Shown piece by piece: positions 7,179 to 13,551 of a DNA stretch of 19,208 nucleotides. Every line of letters begins with the position of its first letter. Position 1 is the stretch's first letter. The stretch covers positions 1-19,208 of the forward strand of contig CALIAD010000005.1 of the NCBI GenBank assembly GCA_938041635.1. Reading direction: 5' to 3'. This DNA is from an uncultured Atopobium sp. (GTDB lineage: Bacteria > Actinomycetota > Coriobacteriia > Coriobacteriales > Atopobiaceae). Under the pieces are notes generated by a model. That model had not been told where the DNA came from and did no database searches. It was given only the letters and a program-made list of their open reading frames with translations. A program made the position numbers and the translations under genes.

Positions 7179-9563
7179 GTGGCAGATAACAAGCTGAGCG
7201 TAAGGCGTGTTGAGGGAGTTGTCGACGGAACCGTTGCTGCAACTCTGTCTCAGTTGCTACGACTGACCAGTGACGCAGTCATCGTATTTAATATGGAGGG
7301 CATGGTCCTTCTCGCCAATGAGGAGGCCGAGAGCCTATTTGCTAAGGTAGACGGCACCATTGCTGGCCTGGACGTTCGCTTTTTGTTTACACCAGCAAAT
7401 CAAGAAAACTTGCAGAAACCGTTTTCTGTAGAGTCGTTGCCGTTTGCGATTGATGGCTCTACGTCTATGGTAGCCGCTCCTGCGCAAGACGGCACGTCGC
7501 AGGTGTTGAGTGTGCGTGCAGATTATGTGGGTGCTCCTACACAGGCTATTGTTCTGACAGCGTCTAAGCTTCGTGACATGGCTAGCCCTATGCACGATGA
7601 TGAACGAATGGTGTTGGACCTTCGCCGAGCCAATAAGAGGCTCTCAGGAGCGCTTCAGATTGTTTTGGACACGCTTGACTCAGAAGATATGGGTCAGCTT
7701 ATCGAGCGCGTGTTAGAAGAGCTCTCAGAGACTGTCGAGGCTGATGGTGCGCTTATCTATCTTGCTGAGCAAGACGGGTATCACCTTCATGGTGCAACGG
7801 AGTCTTTGAGAAGTACGTCATTGGATAGAATTCCTCGCTACTTTGCATTTAACAGCTCTCTGGAGCGTTTGACGTTTTATTCTGAGCACGCACTTCGCTT
7901 GCATACCATGCCTTTAAACTCTAGCGCGCTCAAGCAGGGAAGAGTTAAAAAGCGCAACCTTGTTAACGAAGAAACTCGTGAGGTCATAACCGTTGACGCA
8001 AGTCATTTGCCTCCGTTTACCAGCTTTCTTGTGGTTCCTGTGTGGTTTGGTGGCCACATTGTTGCTCTGATTGAGGTGGGCTGGGAGCGTAAGCGTGCGC
8101 TTTTGGTTGAAGACGCAAGACTTCTTGACTCCATTGCAAATTACCTCTCGGTACAGCTTGTAGGTGCGTTGTCGGCCATGAGAACGCAGCGTAGAGACAC
8201 GCTTCGCGAGGCATTAGCTCGCGTGCGTCAAGGATTGCTCCATAGCGCTGCAGAGGGCGAGAAGATCTCTGGTGAGCGATTACAGCAGGTTATGAGGTCA
8301 GTGGGCACCGATCTGAATGCACGGGTTTTCTCGGTAGATTGCTGTGAAGTCACAGGCAACATCACGCTCCATGCGCTTGGCGCTGAGCAAGCGTTTGGCG
8401 ACGTTCAGGACGGTGCGCAAGACGGCGCGCAGGCTGCAGCGGAGGCCGGCGGCGCGCAGGCTGCGGCGGAGGCCGCCGTCGCGCAGGATGGCGGCAACCA
8501 GATCGCGCTTCCATCGACGGTTGAGGGACTCAAGACCGGAGAGGGCGAGGCGTCAGTCAAAGAGGTTGAGCTTGAATCTGAGCTGAGTCGTTCGCTTGCT
8601 GCACAAGGTTTGCCCTGCAAGGGAGCTGTGCTTTTCTTGGGTAAGTTTGCTGGCGAGCAGCATACCTGGCTTTTCTTGCGAGAAGAAAACGCTGAGCCCT
8701 TAAGCGACATTGAGCTTGATTTCTTGGACCGCGTGATGCTTCTGGTTCACTCGTTGGCCGTTGGTGCCGAAGAGAACCAGCAAAACAAACATATCTCACA
8801 GGCACTGCAGTCGGGCATGAAAAATGACCTGCAGAAGGTAGAAGGAATTTCTGCCGAGGGAATTTATTCGTCCGCAACCGCCGACGCGTTTGTTGGTGGC
8901 GATTTTTACAGCATGATTAAGCTGCCTGGCCGTCGCGCGTGCATTATTATGGGTGACGTTTCTGGCAAGGGTATTGAGGCAGCATCTATCTCGTCCGCAG
9001 TTAAAACGGCACTTTCCGCATACGCGTGGGAGGGAAGAACTCCCGCTCGCATGGTGGCAACGCTGAATGAATTTCTGTTGGGCTTTTCGAGAGTAGAAAC
9101 ATTTGCAACGCTCTTTGTTGGCATTGTAGACCTTACAACTTCATCGTTGACCTACTGCTCCGCCGGTCATCCACCTGCGATTTTGGTGTCCGCCCAATCG
9201 GGCGAGGCTGAGCTTTTGGACGTACAGTCGGGCGTTGTTGGCGCGTTTCACGACATGGAGTACAAAAACGGGTCGATTCGCTTGCACGAGGGTGATATCC
9301 TGCTGCTTTACACCGACGGAACCACGGAAGCTCGTAGCCCTGAGGGCGCTTTCTTTGGCGAAACTGGCCTGCGAGACATGATTATGAACGAGGTTCCTAA
9401 AGGCTTTGATGGCCTTCTGAACAGGTTCTTGAGCACGCTTGACCGCTATACCGGCCGAAGGCTTGACGACGACGTTGCCATGGTTGCCCTGCGCTTTGAC
9501 GAGCTTGGCGGTGGCGACTCTGGTGCGCTTGGCAGCGCCGACTCTGGCGAGAAGAGCAACTAG
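7179..9563 (+). CDS. PAS-GAF-SpoIIE/RsbU-type serine phosphatase
   Basis: This encodes a 794-residue, apparently soluble sensor phosphatase. Domains in order: PAS-like (about 25-115), GAF-like (about 163-335), an Ala/Gly/Gln-rich linker with a tandem repeat (about 409-445), and a PP2C/SpoIIE phosphatase (about 545-790). Metal-binding aspartates are in place: GGDF (D575), MGDVSGKG (D593), YTDGTTEA (D713) and DDDVAM (D765). Proteins of this class dephosphorylate anti-anti-sigma STAS proteins after sensing a signal through PAS/GAF; the next gene carries such a STAS domain. The start is GTG 7179 because AAGGAG (7168-7173) is then five bases upstream. GTG 7173, two codons earlier, would overlap that site. 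The ligand of the sensor domains is unknown, and the sigma factor controlled is not in the window. Confidence 0.9.
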   Translation: MADNKLSVRRVEGVVDGTVAATLSQLLRLTSDAVIVFNMEGMVLLANEEAESLFAKVDGTIAGLDVRFLFTPANQENLQKPFSVESLPFAIDGSTSMVAAPAQDGTSQVLSVRADYVGAPTQAIVLTASKLRDMASPMHDDERMVLDLRRANKRLSGALQIVLDTLDSEDMGQLIERVLEELSETVEADGALIYLAEQDGYHLHGATESLRSTSLDRIPRYFAFNSSLERLTFYSEHALRLHTMPLNSSALKQGRVKKRNLVNEETREVITVDASHLPPFTSFLVVPVWFGGHIVALIEVGWERKRALLVEDARLLDSIANYLSVQLVGALSAMRTQRRDTLREALARVRQGLLHSAAEGEKISGERLQQVMRSVGTDLNARVFSVDCCEVTGNITLHALGAEQAFGDVQDGAQDGAQAAAEAGGAQAAAEAAVAQDGGNQIALPSTVEGLKTGEGEASVKEVELESELSRSLAAQGLPCKGAVLFLGKFAGEQHTWLFLREENAEPLSDIELDFLDRVMLLVHSLAVGAEENQQNKHISQALQSGMKNDLQKVEGISAEGIYSSATADAFVGGDFYSMIKLPGRRACIIMGDVSGKGIEAASISSAVKTALSAYAWEGRTPARMVATLNEFLLGFSRVETFATLFVGIVDLTTSSLTYCSAGHPPAILVSAQSGEAELLDVQSGVVGAFHDMEYKNGSIRLHEGDILLLYTDGTTEARSPEGAFFGETGLRDMIMNEVPKGFDGLLNRFLSTLDRYTGRRLDDDVAMVALRFDELGGGDSGALGSADSGEKSN
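8424..8487 (+). repeat. 27-bp GC-rich tandem repeat in the phosphatase linker
   Basis: Two 27-base units (8424-8450 and 8451-8477) differ at two positions, and a third begins GTCGCGCAGG (8478-8487). They encode GAQAAAEAG-like repeats at residues about 416-437, between the GAF and phosphatase domains. Preceding bases carry shorter GACGGYGCGCA repeats. The tract is much richer in G+C than its surroundings. It is in frame, so unit number could vary without breaking the gene. Confidence 0.85.
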
Positions 9564-9648
9564 ACGGTCTTCTCGTCAACGAGACGATTTTCTCGCTAAA
9601 AAATGCATATATCTGAAATTCTTGTTGCTCCGCGGGAACAAGAAACGT

Positions 9649-10380
9649 ATGTATACGCAGCCAAACATAGCAGTTGTTTCAGTCAATACTGACCTTGACG
9701 TGAGGGGAGTCCCGCGCGTGAAGGCTCAGATTGAGCAGCTCATTGAGAGTGGTTGCAGAAGAATTGTGCTGAACATGTCGGAGGTTTCGTACATCGATTC
9801 TTGTGGCATGGGCTTTATCGTGTGCGCCGTTCGACGTATGAAGACGCTCGGCGGCCTTATGAGCTTGACCAACGTGCAACCGACGGCGTTTAAGGCCTTG
9901 GTGCGCATGGGTCTTATCGATTTCATGCCTATAAGTACCTGTGCCGCAAAGTCGCGCGTGACTCCGCTTGCGCCGGGTACGCATCCGTCGTTCCAGACAA
10001 CGTTTAGAGTTGATCCCAACAAAATGTGTGACGCTCGCTCAAGGGCTATCGCGCTGCTGAAGACACTGCCGTTTACCTCGGACCAAAAGTTTGACATTGA
10101 ACTTGCAGTTGGCGAGGCTATTGGCAACGCTATTGATCACGCATGTGAGAAGGGCGTGCTGACCACGGTTTCTGCGTATCCAGACAGGGTGGTCATTGAC
10201 GTCTCGGATTGTGGTAGTGGCTTTAGCATCTCCGATGAGGAGGAACCTCCCGAGACCGGCCAGTTTGCCGAGCGTGGACGCGGCGTCAAGCTGATGCGCC
10301 TGCTTATGGATGCCGTGTCTATCCAGGAGAAACCTTCCGGTAACGGCACCGTCGTCCGCCTGGTCAAGATGATGCGCTAG
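9649..10380 (+). CDS. Fused anti-anti-sigma (STAS) and anti-sigma kinase (HATPase) protein
   Basis: This is a 243-residue cytosolic protein with two domains that are normally separate. Residues 1-105 are an RsbV/SpoIIAA-like STAS domain with the phosphorylatable serine in the DSCGMG loop (S51). Residues about 120-243 are an RsbW/SpoIIAB-like GHKL ATPase with N-box GEAIGNAIDHA (E156, N160), G1 box DCGSG (187-191) and G2 box GRG (210-212). All ATP-binding motifs look intact. It lies 85 bases after the phosphatase, its presumed activator, so phosphatase, switch and kinase may form one pathway. The open frame extends upstream, but that part is shadow coding; ATG 9649 is preferred, although its ribosome binding site (CGGGAAC, about 11 bases upstream) is weak. 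Target sigma factor unknown. Confidence 0.85.
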   Translation: MYTQPNIAVVSVNTDLDVRGVPRVKAQIEQLIESGCRRIVLNMSEVSYIDSCGMGFIVCAVRRMKTLGGLMSLTNVQPTAFKALVRMGLIDFMPISTCAAKSRVTPLAPGTHPSFQTTFRVDPNKMCDARSRAIALLKTLPFTSDQKFDIELAVGEAIGNAIDHACEKGVLTTVSAYPDRVVIDVSDCGSGFSISDEEEPPETGQFAERGRGVKLMRLLMDAVSIQEKPSGNGTVVRLVKMMR

Positions 10381-10433
10381 GTTGTGCGAGCGCGAGCACG
10401 GGCGGGCGCGAGTACAGGTCGTAAGTCGATTTC

Positions 10434-10470
10434 AACCCGGTATCTACTTCGTGTGGATACCGGGTTTCTT
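10434..10470 (+). terminator. Hairpin terminator after the STAS-HATPase gene
   Basis: The 14-bp stem AACCCGGTATCTAC (10434-10447) and GTGGATACCGGGTT (10453-10466) has one G-T wobble and loop TTCGT. It is followed only by TCTT, so the U-tract is short. It lies 53 bases after the stop codon. Confidence 0.7.
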
Positions 10471-10493
10471 GTGCGCAAATGCTGGAAGTGGAC

Positions 10494-10506
10494 GGGTTTC
10501 TCGCCA
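10494..10506 (+). repeat. Dispersed motif copy, full 13-mer GGGTTTCTCGCCA
   Basis: Intergenic copy. The same 13 bases occur in reverse at 14642-14654. It lies just before the repeat arrays, one unit of which (at 10717) contains the related TTTTCTCGCCA. Confidence 0.6.
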
Positions 10507-10541
10507 GGTGGACGACGGGAGTTGGGCGTACGCTTGTGCGC

Positions 10542-10659
10542 GCCTGATTTCTTCAAAGAATCTGTAACTTTTGCCTAAAAGCATTAAAGAATCTGTAGAT
10601 TTGCCTGATTTTGTTAAAGAATCGGTGCCGCAAATACAGATTCTTTGCACTTTTCAGGC
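10542..10659 (+). repeat. Repeat array A, four degenerate ~31-bp units (three direct, one inverted)
   Basis: Units start at 10542, 10573 and 10603 on the + strand, each opening with GCCTGA or GCCTAA and carrying AAAGAATC at a fixed offset (10555, 10586, 10616). The fourth unit is reversed: read on the minus strand from 10659 it again gives GCCTGA and then AAAGAATCTGTA. Unit length is 30-31. The last direct unit and the inverted one can pair through AAAGAATC/GATTCTTT to form a hairpin. No protein-coding reading is convincing. Function unknown. Confidence 0.75.
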
Positions 10660-10716
10660 AGGCCTTTCGTGACGTACCTTTTGGATCCAGTGTGGTGTCA
10701 TGGGCGCTTTCATCGA

Positions 10717-10836
10717 GCCTGATTTTCTCGCCAAGTCTGAACGATTTGCCTGAAAAGCGCACCATATCTGAGCTATTTGCCGGTTTTTCTCACCTTGTCT
10801 GAGCTGTTTTACTCAGACATGACGCGTTTTTCAGGC
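10717..10836 (+). repeat. Repeat array B, four degenerate 31-bp units (three direct, one inverted)
   Basis: Units start at 10717, 10748 and 10779, exactly 31 apart, opening GCCTGA, GCCTGA, GCCGGT and carrying TCTGA at position 20 of each. A reversed unit ends at 10836 (minus-strand GCCTGA, then TGTCTGAGT). The third and fourth units form a perfect 8-bp hairpin TGTCTGAG/CTCAGACA. The layout repeats that of array A 57 bases upstream, and the GCCTGA and TCTG positions are shared between arrays while the bases between vary. No gene is seen in the rest of 10471-10885. Confidence 0.75.
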
Positions 10837-10885
10837 TCGAAATAGGCTCGCAATCTAAACCCCAAACTAGCTCGGTTACGCGCGA

Positions 10886-10915
10886 CAAAAAGAAACCCCA
10901 GCCGAAGCTGGGGTT
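10886..10915 (-). terminator. Intrinsic terminator of the tRNA-Gly/tRNA-Cys unit
   Basis: Read on the minus strand, AACCCCAGC and GCTGGGGTT (10907-10915 and 10894-10902) form a perfect 9-bp stem with loop TTCG, followed by TCTTTTT. It lies ten bases past the tRNA-Cys CCA end. Confidence 0.93.
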
Positions 10916-10925
10916 GTCAATTCAC

Positions 10926-10999
10926 TGGAGGCGAGACCCGGATTCGAACCGGGGATAAAGGCTTTGCAGGCCTCTGCCTTACCACTTGGCCATCTCGCC
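10926..10999 (-). tRNA. tRNA-Cys (anticodon GCA)
   Basis: On the minus strand the acceptor arms are GGCGAGA (10999-10993) and TCTCGCC (10936-10930). The discriminator is U, the base conserved in tRNA-Cys, and CCA is encoded (10928-10926). The anticodon loop reads CTGCAAA, with anticodon GCA. The T arm CCCGGTTCGAATCCGGG is canonical. Total length is 74 bases. Confidence 0.96.
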
Positions 11000-11003
11000 A
11001 TAT

Positions 11004-11028
11004 GAAAAAGGCCGAAACGAATCCGGCC
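11004..11028 (-). terminator. Small terminator-like hairpin between tRNA-Gly and tRNA-Cys
   Basis: On the minus strand GGCCG and CGGCC are separated by nine bases and followed by TTTTTC. The stem is only 5 bp. It may end part of the tRNA-Gly transcripts or be a processing spacer. No clear separate promoter for tRNA-Cys fits in the 38-base gap, so some read-through is expected. Confidence 0.45.
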
Positions 11029-11037
11029 GAAAAATCA

Positions 11038-11113
11038 TGGAGCGGGCTACGGGGTTCGAACCCGCGACCTCAACCTTGGCAAGGTTGCGCGCTACCAACT
11101 GCGCTAAGCCCGC
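11038..11113 (-). tRNA. tRNA-Gly (anticodon GCC)
   Basis: On the minus strand the acceptor GCGGGCT (from 11113) pairs with AGCCCGC, followed by discriminator U and encoded CCA (to 11038). The anticodon stem CAACC/GGTTG flanks TTGCCAA, giving GCC. The T arm GCGGGTTCGAACCCCGT fits. Total length is 76 bases. It is the promoter-proximal gene of the two-tRNA unit. Confidence 0.97.
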
Positions 11114-11126
11114 GAACGCGAGGAAT

Positions 11127-11155
11127 AATATACGCAAGTTCACGGCCGAGTGCAA
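11127..11155 (-). promoter_or_regulatory. Promoter of the tRNA-Gly/tRNA-Cys unit
   Basis: On the minus strand there is -35 TTGCAC (11155-11150), a 17-base spacer and -10 TATATT (11132-11127). The -10 lies 13 bases before the tRNA-Gly 5' end. Further upstream is TTCTAAAAAAGTTTGACG, closely resembling sequence upstream of the tRNA-Val promoter and possibly an UP element. Confidence 0.7.
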
Positions 11156-11258
11156 GTGTAAATTTCAAAATCGTCAAACTTTTTTAGAAAAGCCACGAAT
11201 CCTCATGCGCGCAAGAGGTGGATTTTTCTTGCAAATCTTACAAATAAGAGCAGGTAGA

Positions 11259-11287
11259 TTGCCAAGTGTGGCCGCTTGCCGTATCAT
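11259..11287 (+). promoter_or_regulatory. Promoter of the CmpB-family membrane protein gene
   Basis: TTGCCA (11259-11264), a 17-base spacer and TATCAT (11282-11287) lie 27 bases before the start codon. Hexamers and spacing fit a sigma-70 housekeeping promoter. Confidence 0.55.
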
Positions 11288-11314
11288 AGAACAAGAACTT
11301 TTGAATGAGGTTGT

Positions 11315-12217
11315 ATGTTCTTTATTGTCGCGTCGCTCATAGCTCTTTTGACGCTTGCGTATCTTGTCGCAAGCGGTTTTGTTCGCGTGGTGCGCTATTT
11401 TTGGGGCTGGCTCTCGTCTGGCGAGAAGATCGATGGGCTCGCACCCGACGCTTCTAGCGCTGTATCGGACGCACCTGACGACGCACCCGACGCCGCACTA
11501 GCCGCACCGTTCTCCAAGCCAAAACCAACGCAAGCCGAGCTTTCGGCGTACTTGGACAAGATGCATCTTGGTTGGTACCAGGTGGTCATTCTCTTCATTG
11601 TGGGTTGCATGGCTGGCCTTCTTATCGAAGAGATCTGGATGCTCATTACCGCTGGCCTGACCGAGAGCAGGGTTGGCCTCATCTGGGGACCATTTTCTCC
11701 GCTCTACGGAACTGGCGCAGTATTTCTCACGGTTATTTGCTATCAGTTACACAAGCATCATGCCAACAACCTGGTCATTTTTCTGGTTTCGGTTGTTGTT
11801 GGTGGCACGCTGGAACAACTGACTGGCTGGGGAATGCAAGAGATTTTCCACTCGGAATCATGGACGTATGCCCATCTTCCAGACGCCATCACACAGTGGG
11901 TGGCCTGGCGATTCTTGGGCTTTTGGGGCATTTTGGGCCTGATTTGGTGTCGCGTCATCATGCCTCGCGCTCTCTACAAGATTGGCGAGCCAACATCAAA
12001 AAGGCAAGCAATTTTTGTTACCCTGCTTACGGTGTATCTTGTTGCCGACATCACTATGACGGTGGCGTGTTTGGCGAGAAAAGCTCAGAGAGACGCTGGC
12101 ATTCCTCCGACAAACGCGTTTGAGATGTGGGTAGATAATCACTACGATGACAGCTTTGTATCTGCTCGTTTCCAGAACATGACGTTTACGTCGCCAGATT
12201 CGTCTGATAAGTCATAG
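11315..12217 (+). CDS. Putative ABC-transporter permease-like membrane protein (CmpB family)
   Basis: This is a 300-residue integral membrane protein. Helix 1 is at about 2-24. A hydrophilic, Asp/Ala-rich and probably disordered segment (about 37-75) follows, then five helices. The conserved family region begins near residue 88 and includes GPFSPLYGTGA, GGTLEQLTGW and a Trp-rich stretch ending in FWGILGLIWCR. These features match the family named putative ABC transporter permease CmpB (PF06541 as I remember it), whose biochemical role is not established; no ATPase partner is nearby. The start ATG 11315 has TGAATGAGG upstream. The Asp/Ala segment between helix 1 and the core is unusually long. 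The gene appears monocistronic with its own promoter. Family call fairly sure; function unknown. Confidence 0.75.
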   Translation: MFFIVASLIALLTLAYLVASGFVRVVRYFWGWLSSGEKIDGLAPDASSAVSDAPDDAPDAALAAPFSKPKPTQAELSAYLDKMHLGWYQVVILFIVGCMAGLLIEEIWMLITAGLTESRVGLIWGPFSPLYGTGAVFLTVICYQLHKHHANNLVIFLVSVVVGGTLEQLTGWGMQEIFHSESWTYAHLPDAITQWVAWRFLGFWGILGLIWCRVIMPRALYKIGEPTSKRQAIFVTLLTVYLVADITMTVACLARKAQRDAGIPPTNAFEMWVDNHYDDSFVSARFQNMTFTSPDSSDKS

Positions 12218-12273
12218 CTGTTGCGCATCGACCGCCGGCCCGCTCGGCAGCAAGTCGCCGATCGCCGCAAGCA

Positions 12274-12321
12274 CGTAACGCCGCACGCCCGTAACGCCGC
12301 ACGCCCGTAAGCCCGCAAGAC
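12274..12321 (+). repeat. 16-bp GC-rich tandem repeat upstream of the cysteine desulfurase
   Basis: Two identical 16-base units CGTAACGCCGCACGCC (12274-12289, 12290-12305) and a diverged third (12306-12321) lie in the 128-base gap before the desulfurase. The tract is richer in G+C than its flanks and ends three bases before a copy of the dispersed TTTCTCG motif. Confidence 0.85.
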
Positions 12322-12323
12322 CG

Positions 12324-12333
12324 CGAGAAACCC
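12324..12333 (-). repeat. Dispersed motif copy, GGGTTTCTCG
   Basis: Minus-strand intergenic copy, immediately before the ribosome binding site of the desulfurase gene. Confidence 0.6.
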
Positions 12334-12345
12334 AAAGGATTTGTA

Positions 12346-13551
12346 ATGCACATGCCTTCTGCAAAACCAGAACATCCAACAGGCAACGTGTACCTGGACT
12401 TTGCCGCAGCTACACCTATGGACCCACGTGTAGTTGATGCAATGATTCCGTACTTCACGGAGAAGTTCTACAACCCTTCAGCACCGTATGCTCTGTCTCG
12501 CCAGGTTCGTGACGAGGTAGAACGTGCCCGCGCTGTCTTGGCGCATGCCATTGGTGCTCGTCCAGGAAATGTAGTGCTCACGGCTGGTGCCACAGAGGCC
12601 AACAATCTGGCGTTTGCAACGGTCTCTGAAGATGCACACGTCATCGTTGATGCTATTGAGCATGAGAGCGTCCTTGCGTGTGCAGGGATTTTCTCGCACA
12701 AGACTCTACGCGTAGAGGCAGACGGTCGTGTGAATCTAGAGCGCGTAGCAAAAGCGCTCAAGCCAGAGACTGAGCTGGTTTCCATTGAACTTGCAAACGG
12801 GGAGATTGGCACCATTCAGCCTATCCGAGAGATTTCGCAGGTGCTTGCAAAGGAGCGCTCGCGCAGGCTTGCGGCAGGGGAGACTCGTCCGCTGCATTTG
12901 CACGTAGACGCCTCTCAAGCTGCGGCATACCTGAGCGTGAACGTGTCGTCTTTGGGCGTGGATATGTTGACGCTTTCCGCAGCAAAGCTTTCCGGTCCAA
13001 AGCAGGTGGGTCTCTTGTGGGCCTCCGATGATGTGCGCTTAAGGCCGCTGGTACTCGGCGGCGGACAAGAAGGCGGTGTTCGTTCAGGTACGGAGAACGT
13101 CGCAGGCGTCATTGGTTTTGCGTGTGCTTTAGAGCTTGCTGATGAGACTCGCACTGACGAGGCAAAACGGGTTTCTCGTCTCAGAGATCAGCTACAGGAG
13201 CTGCTTTGCACAGGGTTTCCGCAGATGATTGTCTCGGGGCCAAAGAACGCCAAGCTGAGGCTTCCTAATTTGCTGCACGTTTCTTTCCCGGGACTTGAAG
13301 CTCGCCGTCTGGTTATTTTGCTTGAGCGTCTAGGCGTGTCGGTGGGAACGGGCTCTGCCTGCGCCGCATCAAAGATGCAAATATCTCACGTGCTTGAGGC
13401 AATTGGAGCACCGCGAGAAGTAGCTGCGGGAAGCCTCAGGTTAACGCTTGGAAGAACTACCACAGAAGACGACATCTTGTACGCAGCCTGGGCAATCGCT
13501 GAGGCTATCAAGCAGGAGTCTGCTCGTGTAGGAGTGACATGGGAGAATTAG
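12346..13551 (+). CDS. Cysteine desulfurase (NifS/IscS/YrvO type)
   Basis: This is a 401-residue class V aminotransferase-fold PLP enzyme that takes sulfur from L-cysteine as a persulfide and passes it on. Visible motifs: YLDFAAATPM at the N-terminus, TEANNLA, the EHES loop, DASQAA, the PLP lysine in SAAKLSGPK (K214), RSGTENV, and the catalytic cysteine in TGSACAAS (C339). The residue before the PLP lysine is Ala where most relatives have His. The ribosome binding site AAAGGA precedes ATG 12346. The gene overlaps mnmA by 13 bases, which marks it as the dedicated sulfur donor for tRNA 2-thiolation, as with yrvO-mnmA in Bacillus. Supply to Fe-S assembly cannot be excluded; no scaffold gene is nearby. 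Confidence 0.92.
   Translation: MHMPSAKPEHPTGNVYLDFAAATPMDPRVVDAMIPYFTEKFYNPSAPYALSRQVRDEVERARAVLAHAIGARPGNVVLTAGATEANNLAFATVSEDAHVIVDAIEHESVLACAGIFSHKTLRVEADGRVNLERVAKALKPETELVSIELANGEIGTIQPIREISQVLAKERSRRLAAGETRPLHLHVDASQAAAYLSVNVSSLGVDMLTLSAAKLSGPKQVGLLWASDDVRLRPLVLGGGQEGGVRSGTENVAGVIGFACALELADETRTDEAKRVSRLRDQLQELLCTGFPQMIVSGPKNAKLRLPNLLHVSFPGLEARRLVILLERLGVSVGTGSACAASKMQISHVLEAIGAPREVAAGSLRLTLGRTTTEDDILYAAWAIAEAIKQESARVGVTWEN
13169..13178 (+). repeat. Dispersed motif copy, GGGTTTCTCG
   Basis: The only one of the six exact 10-mers that lies inside a gene (cysteine desulfurase, coding for part of KRVSRL). Confidence 0.55.

Noticed and set aside
9439..9648. N-terminal extension of the STAS-HATPase protein
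   Set aside because: It overlaps the end of the phosphatase gene in another frame, has low-complexity composition and no STAS homology; the domain begins right after ATG 9649.
10382..10802. Small open frames of 60-70 codons on both strands in the repeat region
   Set aside because: They overlap hairpins and repeats, lack ribosome binding sites, and have unusual composition with no recognisable protein features.
10542..10836. CRISPR array
   Set aside because: The period is about 31 bp, but only about ten positions per unit are conserved, there is no split into identical repeats and unique spacers, the fourth unit of each array is inverted, and no cas gene is nearby.
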